From contig JBFLWG010000002.1 of assembly GCA_040757795.1 (NCBI GenBank), positions 1 to 45,481 on the forward strand: DNA of 45,481 nucleotides, in the 5' to 3' direction. Under the pieces are notes generated by a model, which saw only the letters and a list, made by a program, of their open reading frames with translations, made no database searches and was not told the DNA's origin. This document shows positions 8,271 to 15,972 of this stretch, one piece after another (within the stretch, counting starts at the first letter, position 1; each line of letters starts with the position of its first letter). The translations under genes were made by a program, and so were the position numbers. Source of the stretch: DYTO01 sp040757795 (lineage in GTDB: Archaea; Hadarchaeota; Hadarchaeia; Hadarchaeales; Hadarchaeaceae).

Positions 8271-8334
8271 CGCAATGTTGCCGCGGCGAAAGTATTGCGT
8301 TTGACATGCCTGTCTGGCGATAAACGTTTGACAT
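8271..8334. repeat. Nested repeats in the radA / Sm-protein spacer
   Basis: CGCAAT (8271-8276) and ATTGCG (8294-8299) form an inverted repeat around the palindrome GCCGCGGC (8280-8287). The second GCGAAAGTATTG (8286-8297) lies inside it. It is followed by GTTTGACAT (8299-8307) and CGTTTGACAT (8325-8334), with GCGATAAAC at 8317-8325 and again at 8336-8344. The arrangement between divergent genes suggests protein binding sites. Confidence 0.45.
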
Positions 8335-8419
8335 CTGCGATAAACTTTTCTAATTTGGCCGTCACCAGACCGCGGACAGCAATGTTTTAGCCACCGGCCT
8401 CCACTATCCTTTGGTCGCG

Positions 8420-8656
8420 ATGGAAGAAGAACAGGCCCAAGAAGCCGGCCCGCTTGTAGACCTGCAGAGGTTCCAGGGGCAGGTGATTCTCGTCAGCGTG
8501 AAGGACGGGCGCAAGTTCAGGGGGAAGCTGGCTCAGTTCGACGAGCACATGAACGTGATCCTTGAGGCCGCCGAGGAGATACCGAAAGAGGGGCAGCCGA
8601 AGCAGCATAAGTTGATCATGCTGAAGGGCGGCAACATCTCAGAGGTCTCTGTCTAG
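8420..8656 (+). CDS. Archaeal Sm-like protein (SmAP/LSm)
   Basis: A 78-aa Sm-fold protein, expected to form a ring that binds U-rich RNA. The Sm1 part is GQVILVSVKDGRKFRGKLAQFDEHMNV and the Sm2 part ends with LIMLKGGNISEVSV, where the usual IRGxNI is replaced by LKGGNI. ATG 8420 is preferred over TTG 8411, which has no ribosome-binding element. Its acidic N-terminal tail (EEEQAQEAG) is ordinary for the family. The stop overlaps the stop of the convergent wHTH gene. Confidence 0.9.
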   Translation: MEEEQAQEAGPLVDLQRFQGQVILVSVKDGRKFRGKLAQFDEHMNVILEAAEEIPKEGQPKQHKLIMLKGGNISEVSV

Positions 8657-8922
8657 AGCTGCCTCATCCCTTCGACCACTTTGGTCCCCTCGAAAACCTC
8701 CCTGCCGTGGTCTGTTAGTTTGAATGTCCCGTCCTTCTCGGCTATCAGCCCCCTTTCTGCCAGTGCGCGGACGTACGCCTTCACGGGCCACCAGTTTTCC
8801 GAGCCGTGGAGGGCCTTCAGTTTCCTGAGGCTGACGCTGGTTTCAGTGGCGATTATGTCAAACGCCTTCTTTGCGCCGTCCCTGTCGTCGTTCAGCCAGT
8901 GTATGTCCTCGGATACTGCCAT
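8653..8922 (-). CDS. Small winged-helix DNA-binding protein
   Basis: This 89-aa protein is predicted to be a single winged helix. Helices around residues 14-55 (KKAFDIIATETSVSLRKLKAL, then VKAYVRALAERGLI) are followed by a wing, EKDGTFKLTDHGREVFEG, a layout common in archaeal regulators of the PadR/MarR-like type. GGGAG precedes the ATG. It is transcribed away from the 3-TM miniprotein gene at 9003, so it may regulate that gene. The target is unknown. Confidence 0.68.
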   Translation of the reverse strand: MAVSEDIHWLNDDRDGAKKAFDIIATETSVSLRKLKALHGSENWWPVKAYVRALAERGLIAEKDGTFKLTDHGREVFEGTKVVEGMRQL

Positions 8923-9002
8923 GCTCCCAGCTATATTCCTCCCGGGGGTAAAAAGCCCTTGAAGCGGGGGCGTCTACTTGGGTTTTTAAAGGAGTTCACG
9001 TA

Positions 9003-9287
9003 ATGGAAATTGGTGAACAGTTGAGAGGTTGGTTGCTCCTAGCAGCGGGAATTGTGATTGCCGTGGCGCTGCCCATGTTGGCGATGAGCCAGACAGGATG
9101 GGTGAGGCTCGCCGGTCAAATTGTCTTCTCGATAGAGCTGCTCCTGCTCACGGCGGGGGCCGGGCTTTTCGGTTACATTTGTTTGAAAGCCCAGGCCACC
9201 AAGTGGGGAGTCGGCCTGATCGCCGTGGCGCTGCTGTGCGTCTTGGCAGTTTACATAGTCTGGGCCGGCAGGCTGCCGTTCTTCTAA
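9003..9287 (+). CDS. Small 3-TM membrane protein, unknown
   Basis: This 94-aa protein consists almost entirely of three hydrophobic helices (about residues 10-28, 36-60 and 68-88) with very short loops. GGAG lies eight bases before the ATG, and a TTTTTAAA box lies about 15 bases further upstream. It matches no family that I recognise. It is divergent from a winged-helix gene and its last four bases overlap the end of the convergent CARF-like gene. The gene order suggests, but does not show, a functional link to both. Confidence 0.6.
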   Translation: MEIGEQLRGWLLLAAGIVIAVALPMLAMSQTGWVRLAGQIVFSIELLLLTAGAGLFGYICLKAQATKWGVGLIAVALLCVLAVYIVWAGRLPFF

Positions 9288-9763
9288 AATCCGCCAGGCA
9301 CTATCTCGTAAAGCTTGTGGAAAAGCTCCTTCAGGGCCTCGGTGTGGTCAAGGATTTTTTCCTTGCCGCCGGGTGTCTTGGTAGAGTAAAGGACCTTTAT
9401 CGGCATTATTCTCGAGAGGATTATTGCGACCGAGCCGAGCACAAGGCTCATGGCCTGGGTCCCGCCGCTGTAGTTGATCGTGACCTCGTCGCTTGGCTTT
9501 ATTTTCTCCAGGACTTTCCCGAGAGCGTCGCCGATCGACTCAGGGTCGAAGGCGTCGCAAGGCACGATGTGGAGCTTGCATCTGGCCTTCCTGGCCGCCT
9601 CTTGCAGGACCGCGGAGTTGGGCTTTTTGTAGCCGTGCTCGCTCGCCGTGTACTTGAGCCCGTCGTGCGACGCCACAAGATAGCAGACGTTGGGCTTTCT
9701 CATCTGGATGATGTGCTCAAGCGGGCGCGGGTGGAAGCCTAGCGTCAGGATGGCAACTTTCAT
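9284..9763 (-). CDS. Stand-alone CARF-like domain protein
   Basis: This 159-aa protein has the layout of a CARF (CRISPR-associated Rossmann fold) domain of the Csa3 kind. A first strand KVAILTLGFHPRPLEHII (residues 2-19) precedes the diagnostic VTINYSGGTQAMS (about 94-106), matching the N-[YF]-[TS]-G-G-T-[KRQ]-x-M-S ligand-binding motif. Csa3 normally carries a C-terminal winged helix and other CARF proteins a nuclease; here the chain stops after the CARF fold. The ATG overlaps the stop of the 82-aa gene upstream (ATGA), so the two are coupled. Cyclic oligoadenylate binding is inferred from the motif only. Confidence 0.6.
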   Translation of the reverse strand: MKVAILTLGFHPRPLEHIIQMRKPNVCYLVASHDGLKYTASEHGYKKPNSAVLQEAARKARCKLHIVPCDAFDPESIGDALGKVLEKIKPSDEVTINYSGGTQAMSLVLGSVAIILSRIMPIKVLYSTKTPGGKEKILDHTEALKELFHKLYEIVPGGF

Positions 9764-10008
9764 TCACTTTTCCCCCATTGTTCAGCATTCAGCTGCTTCG
9801 CTCTTTCTTGGAGTTTCATCATTATAAAGTCTCTGGCTTGGGTCCTCTCGATGTCGCTCTTGAACGAGCTCTCCATGTGCTCGAGCCGAGGCTTCGCAAA
9901 CATTTCGAAAGCCGCCTCGATGTCGCGGTCGGTTATCAGGGCGTCCTTCACCTTGTCGGAAAGCAGCTCCGCCGCCTTCTGCACTATCCAATCCAGCTCA
10001 ACGTCCAT
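9760..10008 (-). CDS. Small helical protein coupled to the CARF-like gene
   Basis: This 82-aa, charged, almost certainly all-helical protein starts MDVELDWIVQKAAELLSDKV and ends in KLQERAKQLNAEQWGKSE. I recognise no family. It is the first gene of a two-gene unit, overlapping the CARF-like gene by four bases. A TTTAAA box at 10038-10043 would start transcription near 10014, giving a nearly leaderless mRNA. It could be a partner, antitoxin-like protein or scaffold; nothing in the sequence decides. Confidence 0.62.
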   Translation of the reverse strand: MDVELDWIVQKAAELLSDKVKDALITDRDIEAAFEMFAKPRLEHMESSFKSDIERTQARDFIMMKLQERAKQLNAEQWGKSE

Positions 10009-10030
10009 CCAATCCGAACACTTTTAGTCC

Positions 10031-10048
10031 CCCCATGTTTAAATGGGG
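10031..10048. promoter_or_regulatory. Inverted repeat around a TTTAA core in a divergent promoter
   Basis: CCCCAT-GTTTAA-ATGGGG places 6-bp arms around the probable TATA box shared by the leftward 82-aa/CARF unit and the rightward nitroreductase. A repressor bound here would block the promoter. Confidence 0.45.
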
Positions 10049-10058
10049 TGCGGAAAGC

Positions 10059-10577
10059 ATGGATGTCTTCGAAGCGATGAAGGCGAGGAGGAGCGTGCGG
10101 GCCTTCAAGCAGGAGCCCCTTGCAGAGGGCGACCTGGAGAAAATCCTTGAGGCCGCCAGACAGGCGCCTAGCGCCGGGAACACACAGCCGTGGGATTTTG
10201 TGGTCGTGGGGAACGAGCATGTGAAGGAGGGGCTCGTCCATGCGTCGGGGCAGAAGTTCATCTCGCAGGCCCCTGTCGTCGTTGTGGTCTGCGCTGACAC
10301 TAAAAGGGCTTCCGCGGCTTACGGGAAGCGCGGGGGCGAGCTCTACTGCATCCAGGACACTGCCGCGGCTGTCGAGCACATCCACCTTGCGGCTGTCGCT
10401 TTGGGGTATGGTACCTGCTGGGTGGGGGCCTTCGACGAGGGGGCGGCTGCCAAGGCCATAGACGCTCCAGAGGGCGTCAGGCCGGTGGCGATCATCCCGA
10501 TGGGGCGGCCGGCGGAAAAACCCAAACCCACTTCCAGGCTGCCGTTGGGAAAAATTGTCCACGAAAACGGTTTTTGA
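10059..10577 (+). CDS. Nitroreductase-family flavoprotein
   Basis: This is an FMN-dependent NAD(P)H oxidoreductase of the nitroreductase fold. It opens with the typical MDVFEAMKARRSVRAF, where the RRSVR residues bind FMN phosphate, then has QAPSAGNTQPWDFVVV and the C-terminal IPMGRPAE motif. ATG 10059 (172 aa) is chosen over ATG 10035 because the family begins exactly there and GGGGTG lies upstream. The substrate is unknown. It diverges from the CARF unit and may share its regulation. Confidence 0.92.
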   Translation: MDVFEAMKARRSVRAFKQEPLAEGDLEKILEAARQAPSAGNTQPWDFVVVGNEHVKEGLVHASGQKFISQAPVVVVVCADTKRASAAYGKRGGELYCIQDTAAAVEHIHLAAVALGYGTCWVGAFDEGAAAKAIDAPEGVRPVAIIPMGRPAEKPKPTSRLPLGKIVHENGF

Positions 10578-10591
10578 CGGCATATATTGCA

Positions 10592-10607
10592 TGTCAAACG
10601 TTTGACA
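10592..10607. promoter_or_regulatory. 16-bp perfect palindrome in a convergent gap
   Basis: TGTCAAACGTTTGACA is perfectly palindromic. Its half-site GTTTGACA also occurs twice in the radA/Sm spacer (8299 and 8326). It lies between two gene ends, 15 bases after the nitroreductase stop. It could be a dimer-protein site or an RNA hairpin at the 3' end of either transcript; there is no clear T-run on either side. Confidence 0.5.
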
Positions 10608-10653
10608 AAGCTACTTTTGGGTAAAATCGTGTAAATTCACTTTTGATTTCAAC

Positions 10654-11562
10654 TCAGCCGACACCCAGCAACTTCGGCTTTTCAGAATAGACCTTTGAAA
10701 TGATGACCTGGCTCGAATGCACATATCTGAGGAACGCTCGCCTCACCTGAGGGGCGCTGCTTTTCCTGGCCATCGCAAAAACCGCCCTGCCGATCATCGC
10801 TTGGCTCGCCCCCACGGCCCCGGCCCTCTCTGCGGCGGCGATAATCCTTTGCAGCTCCTCGTCGAGAAGCCCCAACCCCTCGGCAAACACGCGGGACTCA
10901 GATATGAAAGTGCTGAGAGTCGGCTGCCTCAGCAACCTCTCCACGGCCTTTCCACCCAGCTCTTCGGCGTTTTTCCTGAAATTCCTGCTCGACAGGAAAG
11001 ACTTTGTTGAGAGCGGCCCCAGCGCAGCACAGACTACCCGGATGTCGGCTGGGACGGGAATTTTCCGCCACGCCCCGTGAGGCGGCGCGCCGGGCCTCAC
11101 CCCAATCACCAGGCCGCCGAAGGCCTGCGCCCCAACGTCGCCAAGCCCTGTGCGGCATTTGACCTCCGCCACGTGGGCAATCCTGACCATCTCATTTCTC
11201 GGTACCCCCACCCCAATGGCTTTTGAAATGGCGAACGCCGCGCCAAGCGCTCCTGCCCCGCTCGCGCCGAAGCCCGCCCCAACCGGGACCTGGCAGATGT
11301 GATCGACCTCGATTTCATGATCTCCCTTGGCAAGCTCCAAAATCTTCCCAACGACATATGATGTTGTGTCCGCCCTGATCCTTTCGCCGTCGATCCCAAT
11401 CTCCAATGATGTTCTCGCCGCCGGTTCGGCTTTCACCATGGTGAGGACTCCGGCGTCAAGGCACGGCCCGCAATTCTTGGAGCCCGCGCGCTCGGGCAGC
11501 CTGGCCACGCAGGGCTGGAAAAATCCCGAAATGTGGGCGGGAACAAAGGCAAAGGCCAGCAT
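10654..11562 (-). CDS. Pantoate kinase (GHMP family)
   Basis: Archaeal pantoate kinase phosphorylates pantoate for coenzyme A synthesis. The N-terminus AFAFVPAHISGFFQP matches the family, and the GHMP ATP-binding loop is PVGAGFGASGAGALGAAFA (about residues 92-110). A C-terminal GHMP region follows. The start is ATG 11562, sharing one base with the CoaBC stop (TGATG). At 302 aa it has normal length. It is the last gene after coaBC, so expression is coupled. Phosphopantothenate synthetase, its usual partner, is not in the window. Confidence 0.9.
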   Translation of the reverse strand: MLAFAFVPAHISGFFQPCVARLPERAGSKNCGPCLDAGVLTMVKAEPAARTSLEIGIDGERIRADTTSYVVGKILELAKGDHEIEVDHICQVPVGAGFGASGAGALGAAFAISKAIGVGVPRNEMVRIAHVAEVKCRTGLGDVGAQAFGGLVIGVRPGAPPHGAWRKIPVPADIRVVCAALGPLSTKSFLSSRNFRKNAEELGGKAVERLLRQPTLSTFISESRVFAEGLGLLDEELQRIIAAAERAGAVGASQAMIGRAVFAMARKSSAPQVRRAFLRYVHSSQVIISKVYSEKPKLLGVG

Positions 11563-12779
11563 CACTTCGCCTTCAGCTTCTTCATGGCGGCGTCAAAAAT
11601 GGCCCCCGCGATCTCCTGCTTGGTCGCGCGCATGTGTTTGGTTTCGGAAGGCGTCAGCAGGGCCACCTCGTTCGTGTCGGTCCCGAACCCTGCGCCTTCG
11701 CGGGAAACATCGTTGGCCACCACCATGTCGATCCTGTGCTCGCTAAGCTTCGCCCTGGCAACCGCAACAAGCTGCTTGTCCGTCACGCCGTGCTCGGCCT
11801 TGAAGCCTATGACGATGGCCTTCGGCGCTCTCCTCCTAGCCCCGTCGATTATCCTTGGAGCTGGCTTCAACCTAAGTGTGATCTCCCGGGTGTGCCTCAG
11901 CTTGGCTTTCGACGGCTCCTCCACGACAAAGTCCTGCGGCGCCGCGGCGCAGGCCACTATGTCCGGCTTTTTCAGCAGTTCTTTGTCAAAAGCCTCCTTC
12001 ATCTCCTGGGTTCTCTCGACCCTGATGGTCCTGACGCCTGACGGGGGTGTTTCTCCGCCTGGCCCATAGACCAGCGTGACATCCGCCCCCCTCATGGACG
12101 CCACCCTTGCCAGCGCCAGCCCCATCTTCCCCGTGCTCCTGTTTGTGATAATCTTGATCGGGTCGATTGGCTCGATCGTCGGGCCAGCTGTGATCAGGAC
12201 CTTTACCCCCTCCATGTCTTTCGGGCCTAACAGGTTTACAACGAAATTCACAACCTCCTCGACATCTGGGAACTTTGCCTTGGCCTCCTCCACCCTCGGC
12301 TCCAGAATTTGGACGCCTGCCGAGAGGAGCCTGTCAAGATTCTCCTTCAGAAGTTTGTGGTCGTACATCGAGCCGTGCATGGCCGGTACGATTGCGACCG
12401 GCTTTCCCAACCCCATTGCAACCGAGACAGCTGAAGTCACAGGGGTGTCGTCAACCGCCCATGAAATCTTGCCTATGGTGTTCGCTGTAGCTGGTGCAAC
12501 TAGAACCAAGTCCGCCCACTGCCCGATAGAAACATGCTCTATCTTCCCCGTGAGTTCAGTGACGACATCGTTCCCAGTGGCCCAGTGCATAAGCTTGGGC
12601 GTGACCAGCTCCGCGGCGTCGTCCGACATCACGACTCTGACATCTGCGCCTCGCCTCATCAGCTCCCGCGCGAGCTCCGGGGACCTTGAAATGGCGACGC
12701 TTCCCGTGAGGCATAGGACTATCCTCCTTCCCTCAAGCTCCCGGCCCTTGGTGCCCCTAATGTCGTGTGAAGGGTGCAT
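11559..12779 (-). CDS. coaBC: CoaBC: phosphopantothenoylcysteine decarboxylase / phosphopantothenate-cysteine ligase
   Basis: This bifunctional CoA enzyme has an N-terminal flavoprotein CoaC domain (about residues 15-180: RIVLCLTGSVAISRSPELAREL, APATANTIGKI, PAMHGSMYDH) and a C-terminal CoaB ligase (about 185-400: VLITAGPTIEPIDPIKIITNRSTGKMG). The active Cys of the decarboxylase lid is not obvious to me. Length (405 aa) is normal. A TTTAAA box lies about 30 bases upstream, so the mRNA leader should be short. The 3' end overlaps the pantoate kinase start. Confidence 0.95.
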
Positions 12780-12837
12780 AATTTCCTTACTATGAAAACC
12801 TCATTGCCTTTAAACCTGTCCCGTGTTTTTTTGCCTG

Positions 12838-12854
12838 ATGATTTAGAAAATCAT
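12838..12854. other. Short hairpin between coaD and coaBC
   Basis: ATGATTT-AGA-AAATCAT is a perfect 7-bp inverted repeat 11 bases past the coaD stop. The A-run beside it is on the leftward transcript strand, not a U-run, so it does not look like a terminator. It may set mRNA ends or be chance in an AT-rich gap. Confidence 0.3.
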
Positions 12855-12864
12855 TTGACACGCT

Positions 12865-13350
12865 TCACTGTACGTGCGAAGTCTTCAGGATTTTCCCACG
12901 CTGGTCCATCTCGCCGTACCTGATTCTAATCGAGGAAATCGGGCGCCCGTCCTCCGATGGGACAAACGGAACTTCCACCACAGAAAGCTGCGGCAGCCCC
13001 TTGGATGCCCTCAGCCTGTTGAGCTCCTCGGCCTTTGGCCTGGTCTCCGGGCTCACGACGATCGCCTCCGCCCCCCTGTCGCTGGCCGCAGGCCCAAATG
13101 GATCGAAAAGCACCGCCAGCTTGGCGCGGGGCAGCCACCCCTTCTGCTTCAAAAAGTCCAGCACCATCCACATCCTCATCGAAAGCGGCTGAATCCCGGC
13201 AGAGTCCTTCATCAGCAGCTCCTGCATCTCGTCCGAGCAGATTCCAAGCTCCACCTCTTCACCCACCTCGAAGGCCTTGCTCAGGAGCGCGGCGTGGCCG
13301 TCATGGAAGTAGTCAAAAGTCCCGCCGACGACGACCTTCCTGAACTTCAC
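12865..13350 (-). CDS. Phosphopantetheine adenylyltransferase, archaeal type
   Basis: PPAT adenylylates 4'-phosphopantetheine to dephospho-CoA. The nucleotidyltransferase signature GGTFDYFHDGHAALL sits at about residues 8-22, with EVELGICSDEMQE and the C-terminal ISSIRIR. I start at GTG 13350 (161 aa), which overlaps the proA stop as GTGA and has GAGG seven bases upstream; a longer frame to 13368 adds six residues. It joins a CoA block with coaBC and pantoate kinase, separated by a short gap. Confidence 0.93.
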   Translation of the reverse strand: MKFRKVVVGGTFDYFHDGHAALLSKAFEVGEEVELGICSDEMQELLMKDSAGIQPLSMRMWMVLDFLKQKGWLPRAKLAVLFDPFGPAASDRGAEAIVVSPETRPKAEELNRLRASKGLPQLSVVEVPFVPSEDGRPISSIRIRYGEMDQRGKILKTSHVQ

Positions 13351-14672
13351 TTGACTGCCTCGCTCCACTTCTTCCTGATGGGCCTGTGCGTGAAACGCCT
13401 CGCGCGCGGCCCGATGTAGTCCGAGACCCTGTGCCCGCGCCCGACCACGTAATACTTCGTCGTCGTCAGCCCTTCCAGCCCCATCGGCCCCCTGGCGTGC
13501 AGCTTCCCCGTGCTTATCCCGACCTCCGCACCAAGCCCATATCGGTACCCGTCACTGAACCTGGTCGAGGCGTTGACCATCACGCTCGAGGAGTCCACTC
13601 CCGCCATGAACTCGAGCGCCGCCCCATGGTCGCGCGTGACGATGGCGTCCGTGTGCTTGGAGCCATAGTTGTTGATGTGGTCGACCGCCTCCTGCAGCGA
13701 GTCCACCACCTTGATCGAGATGATGAGGTCCAAGTACTCTGTGCCCCAGTCCTTCTCGGTGGCCGGCTTCACCCCTCGCAAAATACTCCGCGTCCTCTCG
13801 TCCCCCCTCATCTCCACCTTGGCCGCCCTGTAGCGGAACGCCAGCTTCGGAAGGAACTCCTTGGCGACCTTGGAATGCACGAGCAACGTCTCTGCGGCGT
13901 TGCACACCGCGGGGTACTGGACCTTCGCATCATAGCTTATTTCAACGGCCTGCTTCAGGTCGGCGTGCTCGTCGACATAGACGTGGCAGATGCCCTCGGC
14001 GTGCCCAAGAACCGGTATGCGTGTGTTGGCCTGGATGTACTTGATGAACTCGCTGCTCCCGCGCGGGATCAGGAGGTCCACCTTGCCGTCCAGCTTGAGC
14101 ATCTCCTTCACCTCTTCCCTCTCCTCGATCATCTGTATCCAGCCCTCCGGAATGCCGCTCGCCTCAGTCTCCCTTTTTATCAGCTCGTACAGGGCGCGGT
14201 TGGAGTGCCCGGCCTCGGCGCCGCCCTTCAGTATGACGGCGTTTGCTGACTTTAGGCACAGCGAAGATATCTGCGGCAGGGCGTCAGGCCTAGCCTCGAA
14301 GACTGAGCCGATGACTCCTATGGGGCATGTGACTTTGTAGACCTCCAGCCCCTTGTCCATCTCCATCGCGTAGACCGTCTTGCCTATCGGGTCCTTCAGC
14401 CTGGCGACGCTCTCCACCATCTCTGCGATGCTGTCCATCTTCCCCTCGCCCAGCTTCAGCCTCTGGATGAATGCCTTGGATACTGTCCCTCGCTGACGGA
14501 GGGCCTCTGCCTCCCGCAGGTCCTCCGCGTTCGCCGCCCAGATTTTTTTCTTGCTGTCCCTGATTGCCTTGGCCACGCTAATGAGGGCGGAACTCCTGAC
14601 TCTGTCAGGGACATTCGCCAGCTTCAGTGAGGCTTCCCTTGCGGCTTTCGCCTTCTTTAGAACATCACCCAT
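13347..14672 (-). CDS. proA: Gamma-glutamyl phosphate reductase
   Basis: ProA reduces glutamyl-5-phosphate to glutamate semialdehyde in proline synthesis. The aldehyde-dehydrogenase-like fold shows PIGVIGSVFEARPDALPQIS, and the catalytic Cys in the strongly conserved QYPAVCNAAETLLVH (about residues 243-257). The C-terminal TTTKYYVVGRG is typical. Length is 441 aa. Its ATG shares one base with the proB stop, so the pair is one operon. Many archaea make proline by other routes, so a bacterial origin is possible but not shown. Confidence 0.96.
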   Translation of the reverse strand: MGDVLKKAKAAREASLKLANVPDRVRSSALISVAKAIRDSKKKIWAANAEDLREAEALRQRGTVSKAFIQRLKLGEGKMDSIAEMVESVARLKDPIGKTVYAMEMDKGLEVYKVTCPIGVIGSVFEARPDALPQISSLCLKSANAVILKGGAEAGHSNRALYELIKRETEASGIPEGWIQMIEEREEVKEMLKLDGKVDLLIPRGSSEFIKYIQANTRIPVLGHAEGICHVYVDEHADLKQAVEISYDAKVQYPAVCNAAETLLVHSKVAKEFLPKLAFRYRAAKVEMRGDERTRSILRGVKPATEKDWGTEYLDLIISIKVVDSLQEAVDHINNYGSKHTDAIVTRDHGAALEFMAGVDSSSVMVNASTRFSDGYRYGLGAEVGISTGKLHARGPMGLEGLTTTKYYVVGRGHRVSDYIGPRARRFTHRPIRKKWSEAVK

Positions 14673-15463
14673 CAGTCCACCCTCGGCAGAAACATTGTCC
14701 CGACTTCCTGCCCCCTGATGATCCTGCCTAAAACATCCCTTGCGGCCGCGTTGGCTATCACCACTGCTGTCCCGGCCTCCGATGCCATGCGGGCGGCCTG
14801 AACCTTCGTGAACATCCCGCCGAACCCGCCGGACGACTTTAGGACGGCCCGCTCTATCTTGGGAGTGACCCTTCTTACCAGAGGTATTATGTGGCTTTTC
14901 CCGTCGCTGGGAGCGCCGCTGTAGAGCCCGTCGACATCGGATAAAATCAGCAGGAGGTCAGCCTTCGCACCCTTCGCGACGTATGCTGAGAGGATGTCAT
15001 TGTCGCCCAGCTTGATCTCTTCCACCGCCACGGTGTCGTTCTCGTTTATTACCGGGACCACCTCCCACTTCAGTAGGATCGAAAGTGTGTTTTTGAAGTT
15101 GCTGTACCTGGCAGAGTCCGTGAAGTCCTCGGCTGAGAGTAGCATCTGGGCGGTTGGCTGCTTCCAGTGGCTGAAGTGCTTCTCGTAGGTCTGCATCAGG
15201 AGGCCCTGTCCCACGGCCGCCGAAGCCTGGAGGAGCGGCAGCTGCTTGGGCCGCTTGGCAAGCCCCATCCTGCCCATCCCCGCCCCCACGGCCCCGGATG
15301 TCACGACAAGAACGTCCCTCCCCTGCTTCCTGAGGACCATGACGTCCGAGACAAGCTTCTTAACCTTGTTCTCGTCTAGCTTGGAGTCTGCGGTCAGGCT
15401 TTTTGTGCCGACCTTAACAACGACCCGCCGGGCCTTCCTCAGGTCCTTCCTTCCTGAAATCAC
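14672..15463 (-). CDS. proB: Glutamate 5-kinase
   Basis: ProB phosphorylates glutamate, the first step of proline synthesis. Amino-acid-kinase motifs are visible: RRVVVKVGTKSLT, VVTSGAVGAGMGRMGL, VPVINENDTVAVEEIKLGDND and KSSGGFGGMFTKVQAA. The chain ends after the kinase domain (263 aa), so the PUA domain of many bacterial enzymes is missing. GTG 15463 is preferred over GTG 15469 because GGTGT then lies four bases upstream. It leads the proB-proA-coaD run. Confidence 0.95.
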   Translation of the reverse strand: MISGRKDLRKARRVVVKVGTKSLTADSKLDENKVKKLVSDVMVLRKQGRDVLVVTSGAVGAGMGRMGLAKRPKQLPLLQASAAVGQGLLMQTYEKHFSHWKQPTAQMLLSAEDFTDSARYSNFKNTLSILLKWEVVPVINENDTVAVEEIKLGDNDILSAYVAKGAKADLLLILSDVDGLYSGAPSDGKSHIIPLVRRVTPKIERAVLKSSGGFGGMFTKVQAARMASEAGTAVVIANAAARDVLGRIIRGQEVGTMFLPRVD

Positions 15464-15552
15464 ATTCACACCTCAGTCAACCTTCCCAGTCGGGATAAAT
15501 AAAAGTGCCTTTGGCGGGCCGCCCGGCATTTTTTCGCCCCAGCCTCAACAAG

Positions 15553-15559
15553 TTTATAA
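15553..15559 (+). promoter_or_regulatory. TATA box for the 126-aa hypothetical gene
   Basis: TTTATAA lies 31 bases before the ATG at 15590. Predicted transcription start is near 15580, leaving a short leader that contains GTGA four bases before the ATG. Confidence 0.55.
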
Positions 15560-15589
15560 CTCGCACCGCGGATTGATGCATGTGAGGAC

Positions 15590-15970
15590 ATGGAAATATC
15601 TTGGGAGAAACCAGTTCTGGTGTTTTACGAGGACAAAAGTGACGACCCACAAAGGAAAGCTTTCCTTGTTGTAAAAGCGAAAAAGCTGGTCGTGAACAAG
15701 GAAAGCGGCAGCGACGTGAAAGGCAGCCTGCACGATTTTTTCCCTCTGATGGGCGACGTTGACCAGCTATACAAGCACGGCAAAAGCTCGTCCACATGCA
15801 TAGTCTGCTGGATGGACGACCGCGAGGAAGATTTTGACAGGGCCTGGCGGCGCATGGATGGAGTGAAGTTTTCGGCTGCGGAGTCAAAGGAAGGCAGGTC
15901 TGGCAAGTTTGGGGAACCAAAGCGCACTTACAACGCCGAGTTCACATGTAAGGGCGCGAAACTTGAGTGA
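15590..15970 (+). CDS. Hypothetical protein, 126 aa
   Basis: I do not recognise a family. The protein is soluble and charged, with beta-rich stretches (KPVLVFYEDKSDD, KAFLVVKAKKLVV), two Cys/Trp in TCIVCWMDDREEDFDRAW, and a lysine-rich C-terminus. A TATA box and a GTGA element at four-base spacing support it as a real gene, and codon use fits the neighbours. It is a single-gene unit converging on the primase-like gene two bases away. Confidence 0.65.
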   Translation: MEISWEKPVLVFYEDKSDDPQRKAFLVVKAKKLVVNKESGSDVKGSLHDFFPLMGDVDQLYKHGKSSSTCIVCWMDDREEDFDRAWRRMDGVKFSAAESKEGRSGKFGEPKRTYNAEFTCKGAKLE

Positions 15971-15972
15971 AG

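Noticed and set aside
8653..8656. Overlapping stop codons of the Sm-like and winged-helix genes
   Set aside because: CTAG gives a stop on both strands; such tail-to-tail overlap is common in compact genomes and needs no special explanation.
12838..12854. Hairpin as terminator of coaD
   Set aside because: On the leftward transcript it is followed by an A-run, not a U-run.
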